34,143 nt of DNA from Clostridia bacterium. Its GTDB lineage: Bacteria > Bacillota > Clostridia > Oscillospirales > RGIG8002. The stretch lies in the NCBI GenBank assembly GCA_017438525.1, contig JAFRVI010000075.1:1-34143 (forward strand), read 5' to 3'. The notes under the pieces are model-generated. The model had not been told where the DNA came from and searched no databases. It saw nothing but the letters and a program-made list of their open reading frames with translations. Positions 1-7,529 of the stretch are shown in pieces. The first letter of the stretch is position 1. Each line of letters opens with the position of its first letter. The position numbers and the translations under genes were made by a program.

Positions 1-128
1 AAACTGCTCCGCATCTTAAAAAGAGAGATTTTTGTGTCGGACAAGGCGAAAGCGCGATGGAATACTGTATGTATTCCGAGCGCTTTCAACGCAGTCCGGC
101 GCGAAAAGATCCTTTTTAAGACCGGCGT
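1..128. repeat. Dispersed structured repeat, copy A (long imperfect hairpin)
   Basis: Nested inverted repeats fold almost the whole segment into one long hairpin. The outer arms are TCTTAAAAAG at 14-23 and CTTTTTAAGA at 112-121. Inner arms GAAAGCGC (48-55) and GCGCTTTC (81-88) enclose the tip GGAATAC/GTATTCC within 59-77. The sequence at about 26-110 aligns well with the reverse complement of the hairpin at 11939-12046, including the AAGGC-AAAGCGC block and the ATAC/GTAT tip, so the two are copies of one family. The motif AAACTGCTCCGCA flanks both hairpins but on opposite sides. The copy lies 3' of the two-component operon and may shape its transcript end, although no good T-run follows on the minus strand. 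It carries no ORF. The left limit is unknown because the window starts here. Confidence 0.65.
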
Positions 129-187
129 ATCCCTGATTTGCACGCCCTAAGGCGGCTTCTTTATATTATTAATGTTACATCGTGTGT

Positions 188-1459
188 TTACGCTTTCTTT
201 GTCGGCAGCGTTACGGTGAAGACGGCTCTGCCGTCCTTGAAGTCGGCGCGGATCTCGCCCTTGTGGGCTTCGGCGACCGCCTTGGCGATGGAAAGCCCGA
301 GCCCGTAGTGAGAGCCGGCGTCGCCGCGCGCCTCGTCGCCGCGGTAGAAGCGGTCGAAAAGGCGGGAGGCCTTTTCCGCGTCGAGCCCCGCCGCGTCGTT
401 GGCGACCGCGAGGACCGCGGAATGCTTATCGCGCTTGAGCGAAACGGCGATCTCATCGCCGGTCCCGTGCGAAAGCGCGTTGTCGAGCAGTATCGAAACG
501 AGCTGCCGGAGCTGGTTCGGGTTGCCTTCGACGGTGACGCCGTCCTCGACGTCGGATTCAATCCTCACGCCTTTTTCAAAGGCGAGCGGCTCGAAAGGGA
601 GCACCTCTCCGCTTACGAGCTGCGAGAAGTCCAGCGTTTCGGTCGGCAGGTCGCCGTTTTCCGCGTGGGAGAGCGCGAGCAGCTGCTTGACGAGCTCGCT
701 CATTCGCCCGTTTTCGTAGTCGATGTTGTCGAGCCATTCGCTTTCTCCGCCCTGCCTGCGGAGCAGCTCGCTGTTGGCGGAGATGACGGCGATGGGCGTT
801 TTCAGCTCGTGTCCCGCGTCGGAGACGAAGCGCTTCTGCCGCTTATCGTTCTCCTCAAGCGGACGGACGATGCGCCGCGCTATGAAGATCGAGATTACGA
901 AGAGCGCCGCCAGCGCCGCAGCGCCGATTATCAGCATCAGTTTTATCAGAGTTTTCTGGTTGTTGTCGTTTATCGTGCCGTCGAGCATGGCGACGAGGGT
1001 GTAGTCCTCGCGCTCCTCGAGTATATACGTCATACTGCCGACCGCGCCGCTGCGCTTTCCTTTTTCAAGGACCGACGACGCGAGCTCGAGCAGCGATTCG
1101 TCGCTCTGCATATTCCTGTTGCCGTTGTTTATCGCGAGCACTTCGCCGCTTTCGGAGTACGCTACCGAATAGAAGGTCGAGAGGCGGAACGCCGGTTCGA
1201 TCCTTCGGAAAGCGTCGTTGTCGCGCGGCTCCGGCGGCGGAGCTGAGTCGGGTTTTGCGTCGGGCTTGTCGCTTTCGTTCGGGAAGGCCGGCTGTCCGTC
1301 GAGCGTGAAGCGTTCGACGTAGGCGTTCAGTATGCTCTCGCTCTCGCGCAGGAGCGCGGCGCGGTTGGAAAAGTATATCGTCCCGAGAGTTACCGCCATC
1401 AGCGCCAGCAGGGACAGAACGACGGTGAAAACTATCTTTCTTCTCGTTTTATTGAACAT
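188..1459 (-). CDS. Membrane sensor histidine kinase (OmpR/PhoR class)
   Basis: This is the sensor kinase of a two-component system and probably reports an envelope or extracellular signal to the response regulator encoded just upstream. The 423-residue product has a first membrane segment at about 10-30 and an extracytoplasmic sensor region at 31-170 with a proline-rich stretch near 66-79. The second membrane segment lies at about 171-194. The H box HELKTP has the phospho-accepting His at 217. The N box (LLDNALSHG) is near 325-332, and the G2 box YGLGLSIAK is at 385-393. The G1 box is loose (NDAAGLD instead of DNGxG). The ATG at 1459 is preferred over the adjacent GTG at 1462 because GAGG sits 7 bases before it. 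The gene overlaps the end of the regulator gene by 11 bases, so the two are co-translated. No recognised sensory domain was seen, so the signal is unknown. Confidence 0.93.
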   Translation of the reverse strand: MFNKTRRKIVFTVVLSLLALMAVTLGTIYFSNRAALLRESESILNAYVERFTLDGQPAFPNESDKPDAKPDSAPPPEPRDNDAFRRIEPAFRLSTFYSVAYSESGEVLAINNGNRNMQSDESLLELASSVLEKGKRSGAVGSMTYILEEREDYTLVAMLDGTINDNNQKTLIKLMLIIGAAALAALFVISIFIARRIVRPLEENDKRQKRFVSDAGHELKTPIAVISANSELLRRQGGESEWLDNIDYENGRMSELVKQLLALSHAENGDLPTETLDFSQLVSGEVLPFEPLAFEKGVRIESDVEDGVTVEGNPNQLRQLVSILLDNALSHGTGDEIAVSLKRDKHSAVLAVANDAAGLDAEKASRLFDRFYRGDEARGDAGSHYGLGLSIAKAVAEAHKGEIRADFKDGRAVFTVTLPTKKA

Positions 1460-2132
1460 CACGGCACCTCAATTCATAACCTATCCCGCGTATCGCCTTT
1501 ATCTCGCAGCGCGAGCCGACGAACGCCAGCTTCTTGCGCGCGAAGGAGGTGTAGACCTCGACGTTGTTGTATTCGGCGTCGCTTTCGTATCCCCACACCT
1601 TGAGCGCGATCTGATCGCGCGTCAGGACGCGCCCCTGATTTGTAATAAGATATTCGAGAATGCGCATTTCCTTTTCGCCGAGGCGCACGCTCTTGCCGTT
1701 TTCGCAGCGGAGCTCCGCGTTTTTCGTATCGAGTGTTATATCGTCAAATTTCAGGCGGCCGTCGTCCGTCGGAACGTTGCGCCTGCCGAGCGCGCGGAGC
1801 CGAGCGAGCAGCTCCTTCGTCAAAAACGGCTTCGTCAGATAGTCGTCCGCGCCGCTGTCGAGCCCCTCGACCTTGTCGTCGAGCTCGCTTTTGGCGGTCA
1901 GCATGAGGATGGGCGTGCGGATACCCGACCTGCGCGCGCTTTTCGCCACGTCGAAGCCGTTCATTCCCGGCATCATGACGTCAAGCACGATAAGGTCGTA
2001 AAGGCCGCCCTCGATCTCATAAAGCGCGTCCTCGCCGTTTTCGACGGAGGTGACTTCGTAGCCCTCCTGGCGAAGTATCTCGCAGAGCGCGCGGTTCATT
2101 CTTTTTTCGTCTTCGGCAAGCAGAAGCTTCAT
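1449..2132 (-). CDS. OmpR/PhoB-family response regulator
   Basis: A 227-residue DNA-binding response regulator paired with the following histidine kinase. The receiver domain (about 1-115) shows the acidic pair E7/D8, the phospho-acceptor D51 in LDVMMPGMNG, T79 in MLTA and K101 in TKPF. A linker leads to a winged-helix output domain at about 130-225 (LGEKEMRILEYLITNQGRVL). The start has the Shine-Dalgarno GGAGGG. The length is typical for the family. A tandem direct repeat with 11-bp phasing lies 40-57 bp upstream, as expected for autoregulation by a PhoB-type dimer. The target genes cannot be told from sequence. The neighbouring polysaccharide operon is transcribed the same way but is separated by a terminator. 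Confidence 0.95.
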   Translation of the reverse strand: MKLLLAEDEKRMNRALCEILRQEGYEVTSVENGEDALYEIEGGLYDLIVLDVMMPGMNGFDVAKSARRSGIRTPILMLTAKSELDDKVEGLDSGADDYLTKPFLTKELLARLRALGRRNVPTDDGRLKFDDITLDTKNAELRCENGKSVRLGEKEMRILEYLITNQGRVLTRDQIALKVWGYESDAEYNNVEVYTSFARKKLAFVGSRCEIKAIRGIGYELRCRDVQ

Positions 2133-2171
2133 GCTTTGTCCCTCCGTTTCACAGTAATAATAACTGGCGAG

Positions 2172-2189
2172 GATTGAAGAAAGATTGAA
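2172..2189 (-). promoter_or_regulatory. Candidate response-regulator binding site: two direct repeats 11 bp apart
   Basis: GATTGAA occurs at 2172-2178 and again at 2183-2189, which reads TTCAATC-TTTC-TTCAATC towards the regulator gene. The start-to-start distance is 11 bp, the phasing used by OmpR/PhoB-class regulators. It lies directly upstream of the response regulator gene. No convincing -35/-10 pair could be fixed next to it, so the role as an autoregulatory site is inference. Confidence 0.4.
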
Positions 2190-2208
2190 AAAACGCGGTT
2201 ATATAACG

Positions 2209-2233
2209 AAAACGGCGCAGTTTACGCCGTTTT
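2209..2233 (-). terminator. Intrinsic terminator of the polysaccharide operon
   Basis: AAAACGGCG (2209-2217) pairs with CGCCGTTTT (2225-2233) around a 7-base loop. It begins 4 bases after the stop codon of the last glycosyltransferase gene and ends in a short T tract on the minus strand. It separates the export operon from the two-component genes downstream. Confidence 0.75.
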
Positions 2234-2236
2234 GCG

Positions 2237-3160
2237 TCAATAGGTCATTTTCTTTGCGTCGCGGCGGCCTCTGCGGACGGCACGGAGCATCTTTATCCTG
2301 CTGCGCTTGCGCGGATAAAGCAAGAAGCGGAGCAGCATATCCCTGAAATTCACCCATCGGTTGACGGTGGGTGATTTCACCTTGTGCTTCTTCAAAAACC
2401 ACCTGTAATTTCGCGCGATGTAATAAAGGCGGAAATCCGAATGGACTGAATAATACTTCGGCCCGTGGTACTTGTGATCGCCGATGAAACGGTAAAGTAA
2501 CTTATAAATCTTTATCGGTACGCGCTCGCCGATCTCCTGCACGATATACGTATCATTAGCGCGCAGGATGCGATACCCTGCGGACATCAGGCGGTAGTTG
2601 AAATCGAAGTCGACCGCGTCGATGAAAAGTTCGTCGTTCCAGCCGCCGATCTCCTTCGCCGCCCTGACGTTCGTCAGCGCAGCTGAGGTTATGCATCTGC
2701 CGAAATCGTCGATGATCTCCGTCTCCGGCATATTCCCGTCTTTGTAATGCTCGGGGGAGTTGCTGCCCCTGTGGATGATGAACGGGGAAACGATGCCGAT
2801 ATCCGGCTCACCTATGTAACGCCTGTATACGTTTATCAGATTCCCGTCACAGACGGTGTCCTGATCAAGTGTCAATACCCAGTCGAAACCCTCGTCGCTT
2901 GCGGCGTCGAGCACGCGGTTGAGCGCAAAGGCAATGCCTTTATTCTCACCGTTTTTTATGAAACGCACTTTGCCGTTGCCGGAGAAATGCGATTCGAGAG
3001 GGGAGAGGTCGTCCGAGCCGTTGTCGACGATGAAGAAGGCGTCAACGGATGGAAGGACGTTCTCAACGTTTGCCGCGGCTTTTTCGAAGTCGCCGTTGAA
3101 GACGACCATCCCCGCGCATATACGATCGCCTGCCGGCTGTCTTTCGATTGAATTACCCAT
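2237..3160 (-). CDS. GT2 glycosyltransferase, rhamnosyltransferase-like
   Basis: A 307-residue cytosolic or membrane-associated family 2 glycosyltransferase that probably adds a sugar from a nucleotide donor to the growing surface polysaccharide. The GT-A fold is visible: an N-terminal strand GMVVFN at about 17-22, VDNGSDD at 45-51, and the metal/nucleotide motif DQD at 99-101 in LTLDQDT. GGWNDELFIDAVDFDFNYRL, the usual acceptor-side region of RfbF/WbbL-like enzymes, follows. The C-terminus is very basic (RKRSRIKMLRAVRRGRRD), which would suit binding to acidic membrane lipids. The ATG is one base after the stop of the preceding large gene, with AAGG about 9 bases upstream, so translation is coupled. 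It is the last gene of the operon, before a terminator. The sugar is unknown; rhamnose is only the family's common case. Confidence 0.9.
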   Translation of the reverse strand: MGNSIERQPAGDRICAGMVVFNGDFEKAAANVENVLPSVDAFFIVDNGSDDLSPLESHFSGNGKVRFIKNGENKGIAFALNRVLDAASDEGFDWVLTLDQDTVCDGNLINVYRRYIGEPDIGIVSPFIIHRGSNSPEHYKDGNMPETEIIDDFGRCITSAALTNVRAAKEIGGWNDELFIDAVDFDFNYRLMSAGYRILRANDTYIVQEIGERVPIKIYKLLYRFIGDHKYHGPKYYSVHSDFRLYYIARNYRWFLKKHKVKSPTVNRWVNFRDMLLRFLLYPRKRSRIKMLRAVRRGRRDAKKMTY

Positions 3161-3161
3161 A

Positions 3162-6100
3162 TTAAACTACCTTATCAGTTCTCGGCAGATATTCATTGCT
3201 GTCAAGCCGCAGATTCTTGTTGAAGAAGGGGTCGCCCGCGGAAAGCTCGGCCGCCCACTTTGCTTGGAATCTGTCGATTTCGGTCTTGAAGCGTTTGATT
3301 TTTTCGGGGGTATCGTCGTCGCGCCCGCGGGATTTGGATTCGTAATGGTAAAGCCGCGCATATGGGGTATATACTATTTTCCCGCCATTCGCGCGGAGCT
3401 TCATACAAAGGTCGATATCGTTGAAAGCAACGGCGAATTTCTCGTCGAATCCCCCCGCCGCGTCGAATGCATCGCGGCGCACGAGCATACACGCTGCGGT
3501 GACTGCTCCGACCTCGCGTATGCTTCTGCCGTAGCCGAAGTAGCCGCAGTCGCTGTCGTCAAACATCTTTTCAATATGTCCGGCGACGCCGCCCAGACCG
3601 ATGATCACCCCTGAGTGCTGCACCGTATTGTCGGGATAGAGCAGGCGCGCGCCTACGGCGACGACACCATCCTGCATGAGCACGGACGCCATTTCGGAAA
3701 GCCATTCCGTTCCTATCGCCTCGATATCATTATTCAACAGGAGCAGCAGTTCGCCGTGCGCTAAGGAAGCCCCGTAATTGTTTATCGCCGAGTAGTTGAA
3801 GCCGTGGTTTTCATAGCGGGCGACGGTGATTCTCGGATCAAGTGAAAGCTGATCATAAAGCTGCCTGATCTCCGCGGTTACGCTGTTGTTCTCGATAATG
3901 ACTATTTCGATATTATCGTAATCGGAAGCGAGCACGGAATCGACGCACTTTTTCAAGTCTTTGGCAGAGTCTTTGTTGGGTATAAGCACGGAAATAAGAG
4001 GTTTGTATGTCAGCGGATATCTGACGCGGTAGCGGAAAGGCATATCTGAACTCAGCGCCTCACCGTCTATTCCTACGCGCTTGATGTGCGCTTCAACAGC
4101 CCTGCGCCCCGCCTCTTCGGCGTAATTCTTGCTGCCTGCGGTTGCGGCGGTGGAGGATGGGTGTACGCGCCAGTGATACAGCGGCTTCGGGATATGCTTT
4201 ATCAGCGCCGCCCTTTCCGCGGCGCGCAGGAAGAGGTCATAATCCTGGGCGCCGTCGTAGCCCGCGGCAAAGCCGCCGATAGCGTCAAACAGCGTCTTTT
4301 TCAGTGCGGTGAAATGGCAGATGTAGTTGAAGGATCGCAGCGTGAAAATCGAAAAATCCGGTTTAAAATGCGGCTCAAAATACTCACCGTCGATATCGGT
4401 GAATTTGTCCTCGTCGGTGTAAATGAAATCTGCTTCCGGCTCGGCATTCACGGCATCCGCCATTTCGTACAGTGCGTCCGGCGCGAGCGCGTCGTCGTGA
4501 TCGAGCAGCGCGATAAAGTCCCCGCCGGCGAGCTCGGCGGCGGCGTTCGTATTTCCTGCAATACCGAGATTGTTATCAAGGCGAAGGTATTTTATGCGCG
4601 TGTCCTTTTCGGCAAAGGAACGCGCGACTTTGCCGACATAGTCGTGCCTGGCGTCACTCGCGTCGGTAAGACAGAGCTCCCAGTGCGGATAGGTCTGCGC
4701 CTTGACGGAGGCAATCATTTCCTCGAGCATCTTTTTGTCCGTGTTATAGAGAGGAGTAAGTATGCTGAACACCGGAGTCGACGAAAACGCGCGGTTTTTC
4801 TGATTTTCAAGGGCTTCTTTATCCGGAGAGTTGCGCTTTATCCAGAGCGAATAGGCGGTTTCGGGATTATTTGCGGCAGAGTTCTTTTCGCGGCGAAGTC
4901 TGTATTTGCATCGAATGTAGTTGTACGGCGCGAACACTGTCTTGATAAATTTGTGGAGCTTTGGATGAGCATGCATGTAGTTTATGCTTCTCCTGCGGAG
5001 TTTTTTGTTTTCAATTGCCTTCAGCTCGCTTCGCAATCCGATAATGGTCTCTTCTGCCGTATAAATGTCTTTGCGTAGGGATTCGTTGCTCTGCCTGAGC
5101 GTTTCCTTATCGCTCTCGGCGGTGTCGAGTTGCGCCTGAAGCGCGCCTATGCGCTTGTCGGGTGAGACGCGGCGCACGGCATACCACTTTTTATAGAAGT
5201 CGCTGTAAACCTCGTCGGCAAAGGCGCGGTTCAGCTCTTCAAAAAGCGGCAGATATGCGGAAATTCCGAACAGCTCTAAGAGATCCTCGCTTACCGTTTC
5301 AAGAATAGCTTCGCTGTTGGTAAGCGCTCTGAAAATTACGTATTCGAGCGGCGTGTTATCAAAACGCCATTCTTGATCGTAGAATACACAGCGCCCGTCC
5401 TCGACGAAACAATTCTGAAAGATCATATCCATATAGCCGCGCTTGAGAAAGTGCAGCTCGGCACGCTGCTCATCGGTCAGCTCGACGGAGAATCTGTCGA
5501 AAATTGTGTCTGTGTTACCGCCCTCGCCGCATGCGTCGGATACGGCGGCAAAGAAATCATCCGCCGCCTTTTTTAAGGCGCTGATTCCATCCCGGCGGTA
5601 TTCGGCGAGCAGATGCATATCGAAGGGCTCTCCCTCGCATATGCGGCTGGTAACGACGTGATCGGAATATGAATCGGGCGTTTCGATGTCGTTTTCAGCG
5701 AGCTCGGATATGTTTCTGCCGACGCTCTCTATATGTGGGTACGCCTCCGGAACGGCGGCGTACTTATACGCGTTTTCGTCGCTGACGACGGTGAATACCT
5801 GGTATTCCGGCTTGCGGTAGACGGAGAAGCAGACGAGCTTCGGGGTCTTCGGCGCTTCGGAGCGCGACGCCTCGACGAGAAATGCGTCGGCAACGAGCGG
5901 ATATGAGTTCCTGTCGGCTTCTATAAGGCGGCGCAGGTAGGCGTTTTCGCTGAACGTCGCTGTCGGATCGGACGGAAAGTATATCAGCCGGCGCTTTATG
6001 CTTTCGCTGTCGGGCAGCTGGCGGTCGCTGAATATCACGTTGGTGAAGCGGTAATCCGGAGCTGGATAAAGCATAGAAGAATACTTCAGTCCCGCGCTCT

Positions 6101-6590
6101 CAAGTATAGTGCGGAACTCCGCAAGCGAATAGCCCTTGCGCGTATAGGTTTCGGCGGCTCTGCCGGAGAGTCTGCCGGCGGCAAGGGAGTTATCGACCGC
6201 GATGATAAGTTTTCCGTCGGGCTTGAGGTGCTCACAGACGCGTTTCAAGAAACCGACTTCGTTGCCGTTCGCGCAGTCCTCGAGCGAGCCGATCAAAACC
6301 GCGCAGTCGAAGTCGCTTCCGACGTTGTCGAGCACGCCCGCAACAGTGGCTTGAGGATATCTCTCACGCAGTGCGGCGGCGCGCTCGGGGTCGGCTTCGA
6401 CAGAAGTTACGTCGCCCTTGCGGAGGAGCGCGCCGGTGACAGCGCCGCGTTCCCCGCCTATCTCGAGTATCCTTCCGCCTATGTCGCACCATGCCGCTAT
6501 GTTTTCGCGTATCGGCGAATAATTGTATATGCTTTCGTAGTCGCTTCCATTGAATTGACTACAGTGCATCTTGTTTTCAACTTCACTCAT
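3162..6590 (-). CDS. Methyltransferase / kinase-like / coiled-coil / double GT2 fusion (putative chain polymerase with built-in capping module)
   Basis: A 1142-residue multidomain protein. Residues about 25-245 form a SAM methyltransferase with motif I near ILEIGGERGAVTG (41-53). Residues about 250-470 look like an APH-type or WbdD-type kinase. Asp387 and Asn392 (YMDMIFQN) followed by Asp404 (FYDQEW) match the HxDxxxxN and DFG-like positions, though the usual His of the catalytic loop is Tyr. A heptad-like helix at about 478-528 follows. The first GT2 domain starts near 607 and has DHDD near 697-700. The second starts near 863 and has NND near 952-954. In E. coli O9a the separate protein WbdD (methyltransferase, kinase, coiled coil) caps the chain and sets its length by binding the polymerase. 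The same order fused to glycosyltransferases, beside a Wzt with a sugar-binding tail, suggests similar work. The domains are read from motifs; the capping role is inference. ATG at 6590 has GAGGTC upstream. Confidence 0.85.
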   Translation of the reverse strand: MSEVENKMHCSQFNGSDYESIYNYSPIRENIAAWCDIGGRILEIGGERGAVTGALLRKGDVTSVEADPERAAALRERYPQATVAGVLDNVGSDFDCAVLIGSLEDCANGNEVGFLKRVCEHLKPDGKLIIAVDNSLAAGRLSGRAAETYTRKGYSLAEFRTILESAGLKYSSMLYPAPDYRFTNVIFSDRQLPDSESIKRRLIYFPSDPTATFSENAYLRRLIEADRNSYPLVADAFLVEASRSEAPKTPKLVCFSVYRKPEYQVFTVVSDENAYKYAAVPEAYPHIESVGRNISELAENDIETPDSYSDHVVTSRICEGEPFDMHLLAEYRRDGISALKKAADDFFAAVSDACGEGGNTDTIFDRFSVELTDEQRAELHFLKRGYMDMIFQNCFVEDGRCVFYDQEWRFDNTPLEYVIFRALTNSEAILETVSEDLLELFGISAYLPLFEELNRAFADEVYSDFYKKWYAVRRVSPDKRIGALQAQLDTAESDKETLRQSNESLRKDIYTAEETIIGLRSELKAIENKKLRRRSINYMHAHPKLHKFIKTVFAPYNYIRCKYRLRREKNSAANNPETAYSLWIKRNSPDKEALENQKNRAFSSTPVFSILTPLYNTDKKMLEEMIASVKAQTYPHWELCLTDASDARHDYVGKVARSFAEKDTRIKYLRLDNNLGIAGNTNAAAELAGGDFIALLDHDDALAPDALYEMADAVNAEPEADFIYTDEDKFTDIDGEYFEPHFKPDFSIFTLRSFNYICHFTALKKTLFDAIGGFAAGYDGAQDYDLFLRAAERAALIKHIPKPLYHWRVHPSSTAATAGSKNYAEEAGRRAVEAHIKRVGIDGEALSSDMPFRYRVRYPLTYKPLISVLIPNKDSAKDLKKCVDSVLASDYDNIEIVIIENNSVTAEIRQLYDQLSLDPRITVARYENHGFNYSAINNYGASLAHGELLLLLNNDIEAIGTEWLSEMASVLMQDGVVAVGARLLYPDNTVQHSGVIIGLGGVAGHIEKMFDDSDCGYFGYGRSIREVGAVTAACMLVRRDAFDAAGGFDEKFAVAFNDIDLCMKLRANGGKIVYTPYARLYHYESKSRGRDDDTPEKIKRFKTEIDRFQAKWAAELSAGDPFFNKNLRLDSNEYLPRTDKVV

Positions 6591-6619
6591 AATAACGTGA
6601 CCTCATTGTCGAAATTATG

Positions 6620-7516
6620 CTAAAAGCCCGCTTCTACGAAAAACGAATTAGAGAAAAATGGAAAGACGCCGTTTTTCACAAGCGGAGGTATAAGCGCCTT
6701 CTCGTCGTAAATAACCGGAGATTCATACGGATGCGGATCGACTATTCCCGCAAGCGCACCTGCATCGTCCGGCAGATTGTCGTCGCTGAAAACCGCGAGC
6801 GGCATTTTATAGTCGGGATAAGGGTAATAATATTTGAGCGCGCCGAAGCCGGAGGAATTGAGGAGCTCGGATAACTCCGCCTTTCCGAACGTGCGCACAA
6901 AACTGACGCCGTCGTATCCGTTTATTCCGTCGAACGGCTTCCCGGTATGGTCTTCGGGAGCGCCGCACCAATACTTCAGCCCGTAACGGTTTTCAATCGC
7001 GATCAGCAGCTTGCCGTCGGGCTTTAGCAGGGACCCGACGGCTTTGAGAAAATCTTCATAGGGATGCTCGGATGCAGTGAACGAAAGCGCGTATTCCAGC
7101 ACTCCTATCAGCGTGATATAATCAAACTTTTCGTTAAAATCGATATCGTTCAGGTTTCCGACGATGATGTCGAGGTTTTTACGCTTTTTGTGGCGTTCAT
7201 AGAGCCCTTCCGCGCGTCGCTTTGACAGCTCAACGGCTGTCACGCGCTCCGACTTGTCGCAAAGCGCGCCGGTCACGGCGCCGAATCCCGCACCGACCTC
7301 AAGCACGGAGGAGTTCGGCTTGAAGGAGTAGAAGTTGACTATGTTTTCGCGCAGCGGCGTCAGATGGTAAAACGTTGCCCAGCAGTCGTCTTGCTTGAAC
7401 ACCTTTTCAAGATGTCTGTTTCCGTACTTTTTGAAATAACCGAGAATATCGTTTTCGATATCCCCGTCGCTGTATTCGTCGGTGCCGGAATACCATTTGT
7501 AGTTTATGGTTGCCAT
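6620..7516 (-). CDS. SAM-dependent methyltransferase, paralogue of the fusion protein's N-terminus
   Basis: A 298-residue class I methyltransferase, probably acting on a sugar of the exported polysaccharide. Motif I is VLEVGAGFGAVTG at about 71-83. The region KPDGKLLIAIENRYGLKYWCG is typical of polysaccharide-linked methyltransferases. It resembles residues 20-240 of the next gene's product throughout, for example TPLRENI against SPIRENI, GAVTGAL in both, and SFFVEAGF against AFLVEASR. It stops exactly where that protein continues into its kinase-like domain. It is therefore a stand-alone copy of that module or a truncated duplicate. The ATG at 7516 (MATINYKW) is chosen because CCGGAGG lies 7 bases upstream; a TTG at 7540 has no such site. 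It starts 13 bases after the ABC ATPase stop and ends 29 bases before the fusion gene, inside the operon. Confidence 0.9.
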   Translation of the reverse strand: MATINYKWYSGTDEYSDGDIENDILGYFKKYGNRHLEKVFKQDDCWATFYHLTPLRENIVNFYSFKPNSSVLEVGAGFGAVTGALCDKSERVTAVELSKRRAEGLYERHKKRKNLDIIVGNLNDIDFNEKFDYITLIGVLEYALSFTASEHPYEDFLKAVGSLLKPDGKLLIAIENRYGLKYWCGAPEDHTGKPFDGINGYDGVSFVRTFGKAELSELLNSSGFGALKYYYPYPDYKMPLAVFSDDNLPDDAGALAGIVDPHPYESPVIYDEKALIPPLVKNGVFPFFSNSFFVEAGF

Positions 7517-7529
7517 AACGCGCCTCCGG

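Noticed and set aside
143..154. Small hairpin CGCC-CTAA-GGCG after the window-start repeat as terminator of the kinase gene
   Set aside because: The stem is only 4 bp and no T-run follows on the minus strand.
182..1246. Long plus-strand reading frame opposite the histidine kinase
   Set aside because: It lies wholly antisense to a clear histidine kinase, has no ribosome site and no recognisable domain. High-GC coding DNA produces such frames.
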